Shown: piece after piece, positions 25,301-33,714 of the stretch
Layout of the letters: every line of letters begins with the position of its first letter
How positions within the stretch are numbered: position 1 is the first letter of the stretch
NCBI GenBank assembly: GCA_902798915.1
Contig: CADBYM010000026.1
Coordinates: forward strand, 1-46,238
Origin: an uncultured Coriobacteriaceae bacterium
GTDB taxonomy: Bacteria > Actinomycetota > Coriobacteriia > Coriobacteriales > Atopobiaceae
Direction: 5' to 3'
Length of the DNA: 46,238 nucleotides
Translations under genes and position numbers: made by a program
The notes under the pieces: generated by a model
Databases searched by the model: none
What the model was told of the DNA's origin: nothing
The model's input: the letters and a program-made list of their open reading frames with translations, nothing else

Positions 25301-25440
25301 TTCCCATCATCGCGTTGACGGCCAACGCCTTCGACGAGGACGTGCAGCGCAGCCTGCAGGCTGGCCTCAACGCCCATCTGAGCAAGCCGGTTCAGCCGGA
25401 GGTGCTCTTTGAGACCCTCGAGAGCCTCATAGAGGACTGA
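22339..25440 (+). CDS. Hybrid sensor histidine kinase (Cache-like sensor, PAS-like, HisKA-HATPase, two receivers)
   Basis: 1033 residues. Membrane helices at about 18-38 and 300-325 enclose a ~260-residue extracytoplasmic sensor resembling a double Cache domain. A coiled linker leads to a PAS-like module (LITALSSDFWSVYYVELDH). Then come HisKA with H-box SNMSHEIRTPMNAIIGL, the N-box NILGNAVKFTPEGG, and G-boxes DTGIGMSEEF and SSGLGLAITRNIVEMM. Two receivers follow: VLIVDDDPVACQ...LLDWQMPEMDG...MPKPLF and VLLAEDVAINAE...LMDMRMPEMDG...LSKPVQP. All expected catalytic His/Asp residues are present. ATG 22339 or 22357 may be the start; the latter has GGGAGG ten bases upstream. No cognate output gene is adjacent. 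Confidence 0.92.
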   Translation: MGGLANMRNAGRSTTTTVAIIGGIVILAFFVLGTVWSGRSAAKDANEAVHSVSLLYLDELAGRREQVVASNLRDKIEDIGVAIELMTDEDLSDLEHLQAYQSRIKRMYDLEKFAFVDEDGLIYTALGMQTNIRDYQFDYQTLSEPEVSILNVHSPQKKTVIAVPVDLRLGDARLCVCFMEIDMDEMLSGASMGAGEEGATFSNIYTYKGVALSNTVLGGLAVEDNLIDAMRHADYEGEYSYDRFVDEFTSRRRGVASFTYDGIKEMLSYVPVEGTDWLLTYLIRESVVSARVNSVTDGIMLRSFGQSVITVAAIVAIFGYIVAETRRNGRLLLEKETAEAGNRARNQELEQRLVLQEQLLAERRSAEEQDKLITALSSDFWSVYYVELDHNDGVCYQTHPELDGALQEGEHFSYLETFTAYANSFVTEPYRDEFLKFVQPDAVREGLSNSRVIAYRYLVSRQGREQYEMVRFAGVRHPEDRDDHLVHSVGVGFADVDAETREQLMQNQVLSDALDAAEKANVAKTSFLSNMSHEIRTPMNAIIGLDNIALNDPSISQSTKEYLEKIDESAHHLLTLINDILDMSRIESGRMVLKSEEFSFSKLIEQVNTMFSGQCEEKGLNYQCYIQGEVDDAYIGDDMKLRQVLINILGNAVKFTPEGGDVEFKVERKAKFDGKTTLRFTISDTGIGMSEEFLPHIFDTFSQEDSSSTSKYGSSGLGLAITRNIVEMMNGNIQVESTKGKGTTFAVTVTLMDAEQADLGEVEIHPHEMSVLIVDDDPVACQHAQLVLEKAGIASEVAQGGAEAVEKVRLREARRDPFNLILLDWQMPEMDGVETARQIRSIAGNQSAIIILTAYRWDDVFDEALQAGVDSFMPKPLFAANVIEEFEAAVRRKRLLNSANEHKAELAGRKVLLAEDVAINAEIMMMVLEMREVEADLAVNGRIAVEKFAASPEGFYDAILMDMRMPEMDGLEATRTIRAMDRSDATRIPIIALTANAFDEDVQRSLQAGLNAHLSKPVQPEVLFETLESLIED

Positions 25441-25516
25441 TTCCTTGCCCGGTCAGCCCGTTGCAGGCTCGAGGGTTGCGCACAAGGCTTTGAGGTAAAC
25501 CCCGGATGGAGGAAGC

Positions 25517-26287
25517 ATGACGAACGAAACCGGCTTCTCGTATCGCAGGCTCGCGTTTGTTGACGGGCGCATTCAAGCTCAAGCGGGCTATTCGAAGGGC
25601 CTACGCTCGCAGTGGCGCTATGGTACCCGGACCGACGAGGTGCGGGAGAACTATGCCGCCTTCTGCGCCGAATTCGATCTGACGCCTAACCGGGTTGTGA
25701 TGCCCTTGGAGACGCATACCTCCAACGTGGCCGTCGTGACGGCCGCCGATGGCGGAGGCGGCGTGTCGCGTGCGCTCGAGCTCCTCGACGTCGACGGGTT
25801 GGTGACGGCCGAGCGCGACCTCGCGTTGTGCATAACCATCTGCGACTGCGCCCCGGTCTACCTGGCAGACGCAGATGGGTGCGCCATCGGCCTGCTCCAT
25901 TGCGGGTGGCGCGGGACACGCGGCGGCATCATTGCCGAGGGGATTCGTCGCATGGAGGAGCTCGGAGTCCGCTGCGAGCTCATCTCCGCCATCGTGGGTC
26001 CGCACATCTGCGCGGAGTGCTTCGAGGTGGGAAGGGAGCTCGTTGACGAGTTCGCACGCGTTCATGCGCCTGAGGAGCTGGAGTCGGTGTTCACGGAACG
26101 GGAGGGCAGGCTCACGCTCGACCTGGTCGCGTCAATACGGCTTCAGCTGCTTGCCGAGGGCATCGGGCCAGATCACATCGTTGCCTCCGACGAGTGCACG
26201 ATGCACGGAGACACCTACTTCTCGTATAGGAGGGGCCAACGCGAGCTGAGGAACCTGGCCTTCATTGTGATGCCCTCCCGCCCATAG
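25517..26287 (+). CDS. pgeF: PgeF/YfiH-family (laccase-domain) protein
   Basis: 256 residues of the YfiH/LACC1 'multicopper polyphenol oxidase' family, now viewed as peptidoglycan-editing or purine nucleoside-processing enzymes. The three metal-ligand motifs are in order: PLETHTSNV (usually QVHG), ICDCAPVYLAD (usually ADCxP) and LLHCGWRGT (usually HAGWRG). IVGPHICAECFEVG and TYFSYRRGQ follow as expected. ATG 25517 has GGAGGAAGC upstream. In many actinobacteria the gene lies in the ftsZ region; here it stands between the hybrid kinase and the helicase-like gene, apparently as a single unit. Confidence 0.85.
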   Translation: MTNETGFSYRRLAFVDGRIQAQAGYSKGLRSQWRYGTRTDEVRENYAAFCAEFDLTPNRVVMPLETHTSNVAVVTAADGGGGVSRALELLDVDGLVTAERDLALCITICDCAPVYLADADGCAIGLLHCGWRGTRGGIIAEGIRRMEELGVRCELISAIVGPHICAECFEVGRELVDEFARVHAPEELESVFTEREGRLTLDLVASIRLQLLAEGIGPDHIVASDECTMHGDTYFSYRRGQRELRNLAFIVMPSRP

Positions 26288-26407
26288 CGGAGACAACATG
26301 TTTCCTTCCGGAGGGCATGCGGCCTAACACATTTGGCACACGTGACTCTGTTACGATGTGTCGGATTGCGCCCGACGAAGCATAGACGAACCATAGGGGT
26401 GAGGCAC

Positions 26408-29400
26408 ATGCTCGAGCCAGAGAAGGCATTTCGGTACCTCTCCGATGCCACGCGATTCGGCGGAGGGGGAGACGTCTCGTTCGATGACGACGTCCCACAA
26501 TGGGAACTTGAATGGACGTGCGTCAGTACCGGGCAGGTGGACGCCGATCGTACGCGCGAGGTTCTCACCGCATACAGCCGGCAGTGCCCTGACGTTCCGT
26601 TCGGCGAGTGTCCTGTGCCCGTCGTCATTTGCTTGCGCTGGTTCGCTCCGACAGACGGAGGGAGTCGCATACCGCTCCTGCTGATGCCGGGCACCCTCGA
26701 CGTGGGCGGTGCGCTCAAGCCGAGGGGCGGTGCGCGGGCCTGGGTGCCATGGGAGCGCCTGGCCTCCGACGGGACCTATGGCGCGCAGCCCACGGTGTGC
26801 ACGCTCGATGCGTTGCGCGTTCATCAACGTGCCATGGCAGATCTTGCCGATGATGGGAGCTGGGCGCTTGCGATCAGGCGAAGCGAGATGCTCTTCGATG
26901 CCATCTGCTCCATCGACTCCGACCATACTGTGGAGGGACGGGTTACGCCAGATGGTCCCACGCTGCGCATCTGGGATCGTGGCGACGAGTTCGCTGTCAC
27001 GTCTGAGCTGCTCGAACATGCTGCGGGGATTCATACGGAGCGGGGCTCGCAGGCCTTCTCGAAGGCGGCGCGACTACTGATGGGAATGTCGCATGATGAG
27101 GGCCAAGCACCCGATATCCACGAGCTTCCCGAAGACGAGCTGCTCGAGCCCAAGCTCATATGTGGCATACCCGATCATCTTCCAGCGCTTTCTGCCGGTG
27201 AGCGTGCGGCGCTGATCGGCTTCGCGCGCCAGCACGGGGACGATGTGCTTGCGGTGAGCACGCCGACCGGAACGGGCAAGGAATTGGTGGCGATTGCGTC
27301 CATGGCAAACCGGCTCACCGAGTGCGCCCTGCGCGGGGAGCAGGCGCCGGTGATGGCATGCATTGCATCTTCGCGTACTCTTGAGGCTCTCGATAGGATG
27401 CTGTCGCAAAGACCGGCGACGGGACAGACCACGCTGCCATCCAGGTGGCTGCCTCGCATCGACGGGACGGGGAGTCAACCTGAGGCGTGGCGCGTGCTCG
27501 GCCCCATCTCCACCCTTATGTTTGCGCATGGCGCTGCCGATGGGCCCTTTCCTGAGGTAACGGCGCTTGGCTCGCGCCTTGGCCACCCGGCGCTCGGCGA
27601 TGGCATGAGATACTCGGACTCTTGGTACGTCCCCCAGGCATCGACCTATTTCCTCGATTGCGTCTCTGGTTTCCTCGGGAGGCGGTTGCGCGAGCTTCCC
27701 GAGGCGACGGAGGAACTCTCCGAGCGTCTGAGGCGCATCGACCAGGACCGATGCGAGCTTATCGATGCCTACGCGCAGGTGTGTCGTGCGGCAGGGCTGC
27801 TCAAGGAGCGAGATGCGCTCCTGCACGAGATTGGCGCTCTGAGGGCGAAGCATCAGATGACGCGTGAGGCCTTGCAGCGTTGGGAGCGTGTGGGCACAGA
27901 GAACCCCATGCGTCGCTCGCTCGTGCCGCGCGGGGATCAAGACCAAAGCGAGCTCATCTCCCAAAACACACAGCCGGGCGAGACCGTGCCTGCCGGTCGC
28001 AGATACGTGAGCGAGGTCTGTGATGGATATCGAGAAGAGCTGCGGCGCATCGAGGGGGAGATTGATCGGCTTCGCGGGATATCTGCAGATTTGAGCCGTC
28101 GCGCTCGCGCGTCGGTGGCAGATGGCAAGCATTGCGCCGAGACGATCTCGCGCCTGCAGCGGTTGTGTGGCCTTTCTGTCGCACAGACGCAGCGTCTCGA
28201 GACCACCTTCGACGGCCGCGAAGTCTCGATGAGCCGGTTGGATGCCGTGCTTGACGAGACGGTAAGGCCATCGGAGTTCTGGCTTGCCGTGCACATCTAC
28301 GAGGCGCAGTGGCTCTTGATTGCCCAGTATGAGCAGGAGCTGCACAGGGCCTTGGATGAAGGCGGGTCTGCCGCGTGGAAGGCGCGGGCGTACTTGTCTC
28401 CCATAAACGTCATTCCGTCTGATGCGGTGTCGCTCGTCATGAAGGCGTTGGGTGGGAGCCGCTCGAGTGCATCGGCCTTACCGCTTGACCTTGCGGTCAT
28501 ACTCGATGCGGATGCGATTGACGTCGCCACGGGGGCTGCGCTGCTTGCCCATGCGCGACAGGTGCTGCTGATGGGTAGCCATACCAGCTTGGGGCCACTT
28601 CAGCCGCAGGGTCGAACGTCAGACGAGCTGCATGTCGCTGCGGAGGTGCGAGGCGCATGGCTGCAAGCGCGTGAGGGAGGATTCGGCGCGTCGGGCGAGT
28701 CATCACTGTTCAGGGCCCTTGTCGGACGTGAAGAGTGTCCGCGCATGAGCCTGTACGAGGAACGAAGCTCATATGGCGAGCTGGATGACTTGCGCAGCGA
28801 CCTTAGCCCTGAGGAGCCCATGCGCACGTTGCGCATTCCCTCAAACAGTGCAGATGACCCTGCCTATCCGCTGATGGGAATCGTGCCCGCGCTCTCGCAT
28901 GTGCTGGTGCCCGACTCTTCTTGGCAGCAGGTGGGTTCGAGTCGCGCCAATCGCTCGGAATCGCTTGCTTTGGTGCGCTGGCTGTCCAAGCACGGAGCGA
29001 GGATGTGCGAGCGTTACGAAGCCGTAGACGGTGCCGTCATCGCCATCGTAAGTGCGTATCGCGAGCAGGTACGGCTCATGGCAAGCATGGTGCGTTCTGC
29101 AGATGGATTGCCAAGGGATAGGATTGAGGTACTCTCGCTTCGCGAGGCGATGGGCAGGACGTGGCCCATCGTCCTTGCAAGTGCCACGTGCGGTCCGCGT
29201 GCCTTCCTGAGCGACTGCTCGTGTGACTCATCGGGCATCATCAGCCTCTTTGCAGGATGCGCGGAGGATTCGCTCGTGCTCTTTTGGGGCGGTGCTTGGC
29301 TCAAGAGTGACGATGTCGCTGCGCTCACCTATCTGCGGCGAGCGACCATGGTTGGCAGGCTATACTCGGTCATTCGATCCGGCGGGCTGGTGAAGAATCC

Positions 29401-29749
29401 TAACCCTCAATCGGAGCCTAAGCATATGGACGTAAACACTCAACGTCGCCTTGAGGTCGATCTTCGGGCCAAGCCGCTTTCCCTCACTGCGCTCCTCAAG
29501 AAGCTCGTTTCGCGTGGCGAGCTCGAGACTCTGCCGCCGACCTCGCAAGTCAACGTTGCGCTGGAGAGCGTGGGCCTGATCGAGCGGGTGGTCGAGGATG
29601 GTGCGCACAAGGGATGGAGGCCAACGCCGGCCGGAAGGGAAGTTGGTATAATCGGAACAAACGATCGTATGGGAACGCCATTCTGCACGTATGCACCTAC
29701 GTCGGAGCCGGTTGTTGCAAGCGCGGTGCTTGATTTGGTCGATTCGTAG
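26408..29749 (+). CDS. Large helicase-like protein with degraded Walker motifs and C-terminal winged helix
   Basis: 1113 residues. It has the layout of a superfamily-1 (AAA_11/AAA_12-type) helicase: a P-loop-like VSTPTGTGKELVAIASMANR (from residue ~283), a long coiled-coil insertion (LSERLRRIDQDR ... EELRRIEGEIDRLRGI), a Walker-B-like DLAVILDADAIDVATG (~residue 695), and C-terminal VIAIVSAYREQVRLM and IEVLSLREAMGRTWPIVLAS, equivalent to SF1 motifs IV-V. Key residues differ: Thr after GK is Glu, the DE pair is DADA, and no motif-VI arginine is clear. The last ~100 residues (SLTALLKKLVSRGE ... GWRPTPAGREVGI) resemble a phage-antirepressor-type winged helix. ATG 26408 follows GGGGTGAGG. It is likely a nucleic-acid-binding protein without normal helicase activity. 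Confidence 0.6.
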   Translation: MLEPEKAFRYLSDATRFGGGGDVSFDDDVPQWELEWTCVSTGQVDADRTREVLTAYSRQCPDVPFGECPVPVVICLRWFAPTDGGSRIPLLLMPGTLDVGGALKPRGGARAWVPWERLASDGTYGAQPTVCTLDALRVHQRAMADLADDGSWALAIRRSEMLFDAICSIDSDHTVEGRVTPDGPTLRIWDRGDEFAVTSELLEHAAGIHTERGSQAFSKAARLLMGMSHDEGQAPDIHELPEDELLEPKLICGIPDHLPALSAGERAALIGFARQHGDDVLAVSTPTGTGKELVAIASMANRLTECALRGEQAPVMACIASSRTLEALDRMLSQRPATGQTTLPSRWLPRIDGTGSQPEAWRVLGPISTLMFAHGAADGPFPEVTALGSRLGHPALGDGMRYSDSWYVPQASTYFLDCVSGFLGRRLRELPEATEELSERLRRIDQDRCELIDAYAQVCRAAGLLKERDALLHEIGALRAKHQMTREALQRWERVGTENPMRRSLVPRGDQDQSELISQNTQPGETVPAGRRYVSEVCDGYREELRRIEGEIDRLRGISADLSRRARASVADGKHCAETISRLQRLCGLSVAQTQRLETTFDGREVSMSRLDAVLDETVRPSEFWLAVHIYEAQWLLIAQYEQELHRALDEGGSAAWKARAYLSPINVIPSDAVSLVMKALGGSRSSASALPLDLAVILDADAIDVATGAALLAHARQVLLMGSHTSLGPLQPQGRTSDELHVAAEVRGAWLQAREGGFGASGESSLFRALVGREECPRMSLYEERSSYGELDDLRSDLSPEEPMRTLRIPSNSADDPAYPLMGIVPALSHVLVPDSSWQQVGSSRANRSESLALVRWLSKHGARMCERYEAVDGAVIAIVSAYREQVRLMASMVRSADGLPRDRIEVLSLREAMGRTWPIVLASATCGPRAFLSDCSCDSSGIISLFAGCAEDSLVLFWGGAWLKSDDVAALTYLRRATMVGRLYSVIRSGGLVKNPNPQSEPKHMDVNTQRRLEVDLRAKPLSLTALLKKLVSRGELETLPPTSQVNVALESVGLIERVVEDGAHKGWRPTPAGREVGIIGTNDRMGTPFCTYAPTSEPVVASAVLDLVDS

Positions 29750-29824
29750 GAATTCGCCCTTTGCATTTGTGCTTGCGCTAGAATACTCTAGTTGCATATT
29801 TGCGTCGAAAGGCGAACACTTGTC

Positions 29825-30568
29825 GTGAGCGAACGGACCGAGAGAGCGAAGTCAACCATAAAGGGAGTCGTTGCTCCCGATGCTGCCGCCTCTCAGCTGA
29901 GTGGTACGGCTACTGCTCCCTTGGGTACCTCCGAGAATCCATCGAATGCGGTCTTTACCGTTGCGAACCTTGTGACATTCTGCCGTCTGTTCTTTACGAT
30001 TGCGTTCCTCGTGCTCTTTGTGAGGCACGAGGCGCAGACGCGCTCAATTGCTCTGGCGCTATATGCCGTTGCCGCGGTCACCGACTTCCTCGACGGGCAA
30101 ATCGCTCGTCGTACGCAGACGGTGAGCTGGTTGGGCAAGGTGATGGATCCCATCATGGATCGCGTGTTGCTCTTCACGGGCGTGCTCGGTCTTATGGCGA
30201 CGGGAGAGCTGCCGGTGTGGGTGGCCGTGTTCGTGGTCGGCCGCGACATCGTTCTCGCCGGCGGGGCGATGTGGCTCAGGATGTTCCAGACGCGTCCGCT
30301 CGACGTCACATACGTGGGAAAGGCGGCAACGGCGTTGCTGATGCTCGGCTTCGTCGGACTGCTCTTCGATTACCCGCGCATCATGGGGTTGGGGCTGGTC
30401 GACGTCGACTGGCTCCCAGGACTCAATGCCGCCCCGTGCGCCGCAGGCATCTTCTGCGTGTATCTGGGGCTCATCTGCTCTGCCATTGCGGCGGTTGTCT
30501 ATTATCACCGAGGCCTGCGGATTCGCCGCAGGGTCCTCAATCGCAGACTGGAAGGTGAAGATGCGTAA
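29825..30568 (+). CDS. pgsA: CDP-alcohol phosphatidyltransferase (PgsA-like)
   Basis: 247 residues. A Ser/Ala-rich N-terminus precedes an integral membrane CDP-alcohol phosphotransferase with the complete signature DGQIARRTQTVSWLGKVMD followed by PIMD (DG-AR-G-D-D). This motif binds CDP-diacylglycerol and two metals, and the enzyme most likely forms phosphatidylglycerophosphate from glycerol 3-phosphate; cardiolipin or inositol-type variants cannot be excluded. Start GTG 29825 follows AAAGGCGAAC; a TAGAAT -10-like box lies at 29779. The stop overlaps the carboxypeptidase start by eight bases, beginning an envelope gene string. Confidence 0.85.
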   Translation: MSERTERAKSTIKGVVAPDAAASQLSGTATAPLGTSENPSNAVFTVANLVTFCRLFFTIAFLVLFVRHEAQTRSIALALYAVAAVTDFLDGQIARRTQTVSWLGKVMDPIMDRVLLFTGVLGLMATGELPVWVAVFVVGRDIVLAGGAMWLRMFQTRPLDVTYVGKAATALLMLGFVGLLFDYPRIMGLGLVDVDWLPGLNAAPCAAGIFCVYLGLICSAIAAVVYYHRGLRIRRRVLNRRLEGEDA

Positions 30569-31991
30569 CTTGGGCTCTGCTCGGACGTTGGTGCGTGCGG
30601 CGTTGCGAACAGTCGGTGCCATTTTGCTGGTGAGTGCAGGACTGCATCCGTGTGCAATAGCGCATGCGGAGGAGTTCGACTACGATTTGGGCATGGGATT
30701 GGATTACTTTGAGCCGTCGGTTGAGGTTGTCTCCATGGACGAGACCTTTGAGGCGCCCGACGTGATGCCTCAGGAAGTCACCGCGACGGATTACGTGTAT
30801 TACGTCGAACCTGCGCAGGGCGCAGCTCAGCCAGGGGCGATTGCGGACTTCGAGTGGATGCGGACGCCAGAGAACATCGCTGCGCTCTACGATCATCTGA
30901 AGGATGCCGCGGCGCCCACGCTCAAGGAAGCCCAGGGTGCGGCGATTATCGACGGTGCGGGGAACATTCTTTACGAGAAGGACGCGGAGCGTCCGATGTC
31001 GCCCGCCTCCACCACGAAGGTCATGACGGCCGTCGTGGCGCTCGACTCGCTCAAGAACGGCAAGTCGCTTGACGACAGGGTGAAGCTCGTTGAGCCGTAC
31101 CTAGGTCCGGATGCGCAGATGGCCGACTTCACCGAGGGCGAGACGGCGATCTTTCGTGACCTGCTGCGGGTCATGCTTGTCTATTCAGCAAATGACGCTG
31201 CCTATAACGTGGCGCTGCATGTCGCCGGGTCCATCGAAGGGTTTGCCGACCTCATGAACGCCAAGGCAGCGGAGATCGGACTCACCCACTCTCACTTCAT
31301 GAACCCGCACGGCATCGACGAGGACGGGCACTTCGTCTGTGCGATTGACCTGGCGCGGCTGAGTCGCTATGCCATGCAGAACTACCCCTTCATCGCGCAG
31401 ACGGTGTGCAGCGAACAGGTGGAGATTCCCCTGCATGGCGAGCAGGCCGTCTTCCAGTCGACGGACGCCCTTCTGGGTACGTATAGGGGTATGCGCGGTG
31501 TGAAGACGGGCTATGCGGAGAACTTCACCTTCATGGGTGCGTCCGGCAGGGGCAATGTGAGCCTGTACACTGCGGTGCTTGGCTGCGTGACGGCAGCGGG
31601 ACGCTTCAACGACACTGCCGCCATGATGGACTGGGCGTACGCGAAGCTCGACTCATGGCAGATCGCGGAAGACCGGTGGGCGGTTCGCGTGAATCCGTAT
31701 GCTCTCGATTTTGAGTACCAGACGATTCTTTCCGCCAAAGATGACGCGCGGGGAACGATGTGGCCTGGTGGTGGTTCCCTGACGTTCACGAGTGCCATCG
31801 CGCGACCGGGAAGGCTGCTCGACGCGAACAAGGCGTACGGATGGTCACGGTGGCTCCAAAGTGGTAGGGGGATGGGCGAGGCTCACTACGTGACGCGTGG
31901 GATTCCGGTACGCGTCTCGGCGTGGCCAACGTTCTCGTTGCCCCTCTTCACGGATGCGAGCAATGTGGGGAGGCCCTCGACGGATGCCTAG
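30561..31991 (+). CDS. dacF: D-alanyl-D-alanine carboxypeptidase (penicillin-binding, S11 family)
   Basis: 476 residues. Signal peptide with hydrophobic AILLVSAGLHPCAIAHAEE, an acidic linker, then the S11 peptidase core: SPASTTKVMTAV with nucleophile S150 and K153, YSANDAAY with S209-A-N211, and VKTGYAENFTFMGA with K315-T-G. It trims the terminal D-Ala of peptidoglycan stem peptides outside the cell. A C-terminal extension of ~140 residues follows. ATG 30561 overlaps the PgsA-like stop, and its own stop overlaps the next gene (ATGCCTAG), so translation is coupled along the string. The symbol is by analogy and could equally be another dac. Confidence 0.88.
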   Translation: MRNLGSARTLVRAALRTVGAILLVSAGLHPCAIAHAEEFDYDLGMGLDYFEPSVEVVSMDETFEAPDVMPQEVTATDYVYYVEPAQGAAQPGAIADFEWMRTPENIAALYDHLKDAAAPTLKEAQGAAIIDGAGNILYEKDAERPMSPASTTKVMTAVVALDSLKNGKSLDDRVKLVEPYLGPDAQMADFTEGETAIFRDLLRVMLVYSANDAAYNVALHVAGSIEGFADLMNAKAAEIGLTHSHFMNPHGIDEDGHFVCAIDLARLSRYAMQNYPFIAQTVCSEQVEIPLHGEQAVFQSTDALLGTYRGMRGVKTGYAENFTFMGASGRGNVSLYTAVLGCVTAAGRFNDTAAMMDWAYAKLDSWQIAEDRWAVRVNPYALDFEYQTILSAKDDARGTMWPGGGSLTFTSAIARPGRLLDANKAYGWSRWLQSGRGMGEAHYVTRGIPVRVSAWPTFSLPLFTDASNVGRPSTDA

Positions 31992-32862
31992 GAATCAAGC
32001 TGACTCGCTTGGCCTGAACGCCTTGTATGGAGAGCACCTCCTGCTGGGCGCCTCGTTCGAGGAGGCGTCTGTGGTCACACGCTACCATGGCGAGCCTGAG
32101 CCGGAAGAACTCGAAGGGGCGATGAGCGATGGCGTCGTCCTGTGCGACCTGAGTGCCGTCCAATTGCTGCTCTTCCATGGGCCTATGGCTGCGGCCTTTG
32201 CAGAGGTCGCCTTCGCTGGTAGGAAGCTACGCGTCGGAGAGTGCGCGTTCGAGGCCGTGCTCACCGGAGACGGGTCGCTGGCATCCATACCGCTGCTTGC
32301 GCGCACGGGTGAGGCGGAGTACGTGTGCGGTGACTTCTCCGCGCGCGCCGACGTCCTTGCGGGTTGGCTTTCGTTTCTGAAGTCGATAGAACAGGGTGGC
32401 AGCCGACCGTTTGCTGCGCTTGAGGCGGAAGAAGTCAGCGGGACGCACGTGGCCCTTGCCCTTTGGGGCCGTAAGGCTGCGATGGTGCTCGCCGACTACC
32501 TTGGCAATGCCCCCGTTCCCCGGAAGGGGAGTGTGAGCTCATGCATGCTGGACAGGCTACCCTGTATCGTAGCTTGTCCGGAGTTGGGTCCAGAGCCGGC
32601 GTACGTCATCCTCGTGCCGCCGGTGCATGCGGTTGCGCTCTGGAGGAGCCTGCTTTCGTTTGGTGAGGTCGCACCCATCGGTCGCGAGGGATTCAGACGG
32701 CTCGTGCGTGCGAGACTCCCATGGGCGCGGCATCTCCAAGTGACGAATGCCATACGTGTGGGGCGCGGCGAGCTCATGGATGGAGGGATCGCGCGGCACG
32801 GCAACACGTTCGTGGGCGCACGTGGATTGCAAGGCGAAGTCGGTGCGGAAGGGGAGGCATGA
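31984..32862 (+). CDS. GcvT/YgfZ-like folate-binding-fold protein
   Basis: 292 residues. NALYGEHLLLGASFEEASVV, GVVLCDLSAVQLLLFHGPMA, FAEVAFAGRKLRVGECAFEA and VCGDFSARADVLAGWLSFL follow the order of the GcvT/YgfZ aminomethyltransferase fold, where a DLS----LL--G----F segment opens the domain. The tail (VAPIGREGFRRLVRARLPW) fits the later EAGR-like part. It is shorter than true GcvT (~360 aa) and there are no gcvP/gcvH genes, so a glycine-cleavage role is unlikely; a YgfZ-like scaffold role is possible. ATG 31984 overlaps the carboxypeptidase stop by eight bases. Confidence 0.65.
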   Translation: MPRNQADSLGLNALYGEHLLLGASFEEASVVTRYHGEPEPEELEGAMSDGVVLCDLSAVQLLLFHGPMAAAFAEVAFAGRKLRVGECAFEAVLTGDGSLASIPLLARTGEAEYVCGDFSARADVLAGWLSFLKSIEQGGSRPFAALEAEEVSGTHVALALWGRKAAMVLADYLGNAPVPRKGSVSSCMLDRLPCIVACPELGPEPAYVILVPPVHAVALWRSLLSFGEVAPIGREGFRRLVRARLPWARHLQVTNAIRVGRGELMDGGIARHGNTFVGARGLQGEVGAEGEA

Positions 32863-32864
32863 TC

Positions 32865-33245
32865 ATGAAGTATGCCATCAACGGTATGGGGATACCAGAG
32901 GCCATAGGTCCGTACTCGCAAGGCACCACCGCTGGCAGGCTGGTCTTTGCGTCGGGTCAGGTTGCCTATGATCCTGAGGACTCGACCAAGCTCGTGGGCT
33001 CGACGGTTGCCGAACAGACCGAGCGTACCATTAGCGTCATCGAGTGCATTCTCGCAGAGGTGGACTGCACCCTCTCGGATGTTGCACAGACGACCGTGTA
33101 CCTCGTGGACATCAACGATATGGAAGAGATGAACGAAGTGTACGCAAGGCGGTTCCCGCAACCAGCTCCGGCGCGTGCGGTGGTTGCCGTATCTGCGCTT
33201 CCGATGGGTGCGCTCGTGGAAATGGACTGCGTTGCTTGCAGATAG
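32865..33245 (+). CDS. ridA: RidA-family enamine/imine deaminase
   Basis: 126 residues: MKYAINGMGIPEAIGPYSQG, LVFASGQVAYDPED, TVYLVDINDMEEMNEVYARR and FPQPAPARAVVAVSALPMGA, closing with EMDCVAC. The P-x-PAR-VV----LP-GA-VE signature, including the active-site Arg, is present. RidA hydrolyses reactive 2-aminoacrylate. ATG 32865 is favoured because GGGGAGG ends seven bases before; ATG 32859, overlapping the preceding stop by four bases, is also possible. It is translationally coupled to the GcvT-like gene. Confidence 0.9.
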   Translation: MKYAINGMGIPEAIGPYSQGTTAGRLVFASGQVAYDPEDSTKLVGSTVAEQTERTISVIECILAEVDCTLSDVAQTTVYLVDINDMEEMNEVYARRFPQPAPARAVVAVSALPMGALVEMDCVACR

Positions 33246-33289
33246 GAGTATTATGGTGAGGAATCTTACGCTTGGGGGGAGATAGACGT

Positions 33290-33709
33290 ATGCAACCCAC
33301 GAAGTCAGGCATGGGTGCCACAGAAGTGTTCCGCATGCCTTCCGCAGATGCGACGATACCAGACCTCATGGGTGGGTCGATTGCCAAGCCTTCCATCACC
33401 ATTGTGAAGGGACCCATGGCGGGGGAGAGCTTTGAGCTCGATGATCCCATCATCACCTTGGGTCGCGATCCAAAGAACAGCGTGTTTCTCAACGACATGA
33501 CGGTCTCGCGCCATCATGCGCGCATCGACCTTTCGGGCATCGCGTCAGGGTTCGCGACGGTCGAGGACCTTGGGTCTCTTAACGGGACTTGGGTCGATGG
33601 CGCCATCGTGAACCGTGCAGTCCTCAAGGATGGTTCGACCATCCAGATCGGAACGTTTCGCATGGTGTTTCACACCAATCGGCGTGCCATGCGTGTGAAG
33701 ACGGGATAG
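33290..33709 (+). CDS. FHA-domain protein (GarA/OdhI-like)
   Basis: 139 residues. An N-terminal tail containing GATEVFRMP is followed by a single FHA domain: ITLGRDPKNSVFLNDMTVSR with HHARI, then DLGSLNGTWVDG. GR, S-R-H and N-G are the phosphothreonine-binding residues. It resembles actinobacterial GarA/OdhI, small switch proteins phosphorylated on an N-terminal Thr by Ser/Thr kinases; whether the Thr here is the target is inference. GGGGGGAGAT precedes the ATG. The MerR gene follows after five bases, the same order as garA and its neighbour in mycobacteria. Confidence 0.85.
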   Translation: MQPTKSGMGATEVFRMPSADATIPDLMGGSIAKPSITIVKGPMAGESFELDDPIITLGRDPKNSVFLNDMTVSRHHARIDLSGIASGFATVEDLGSLNGTWVDGAIVNRAVLKDGSTIQIGTFRMVFHTNRRAMRVKTG

Positions 33710-33714
33710 ACTTC

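Noticed and set aside
27074..28345. 423-codon minus-strand ORF opposite the helicase-like gene
   Set aside because: It is the antisense shadow of a high-GC coding frame; the plus-strand protein has recognisable motifs and a ribosome site.
29800..30558. 252-codon alternative plus-strand frame over the PgsA-like gene
   Set aside because: Arg/Cys/Gly-rich composition with no family features, while the other frame has the full CDP-alcohol phosphotransferase signature.
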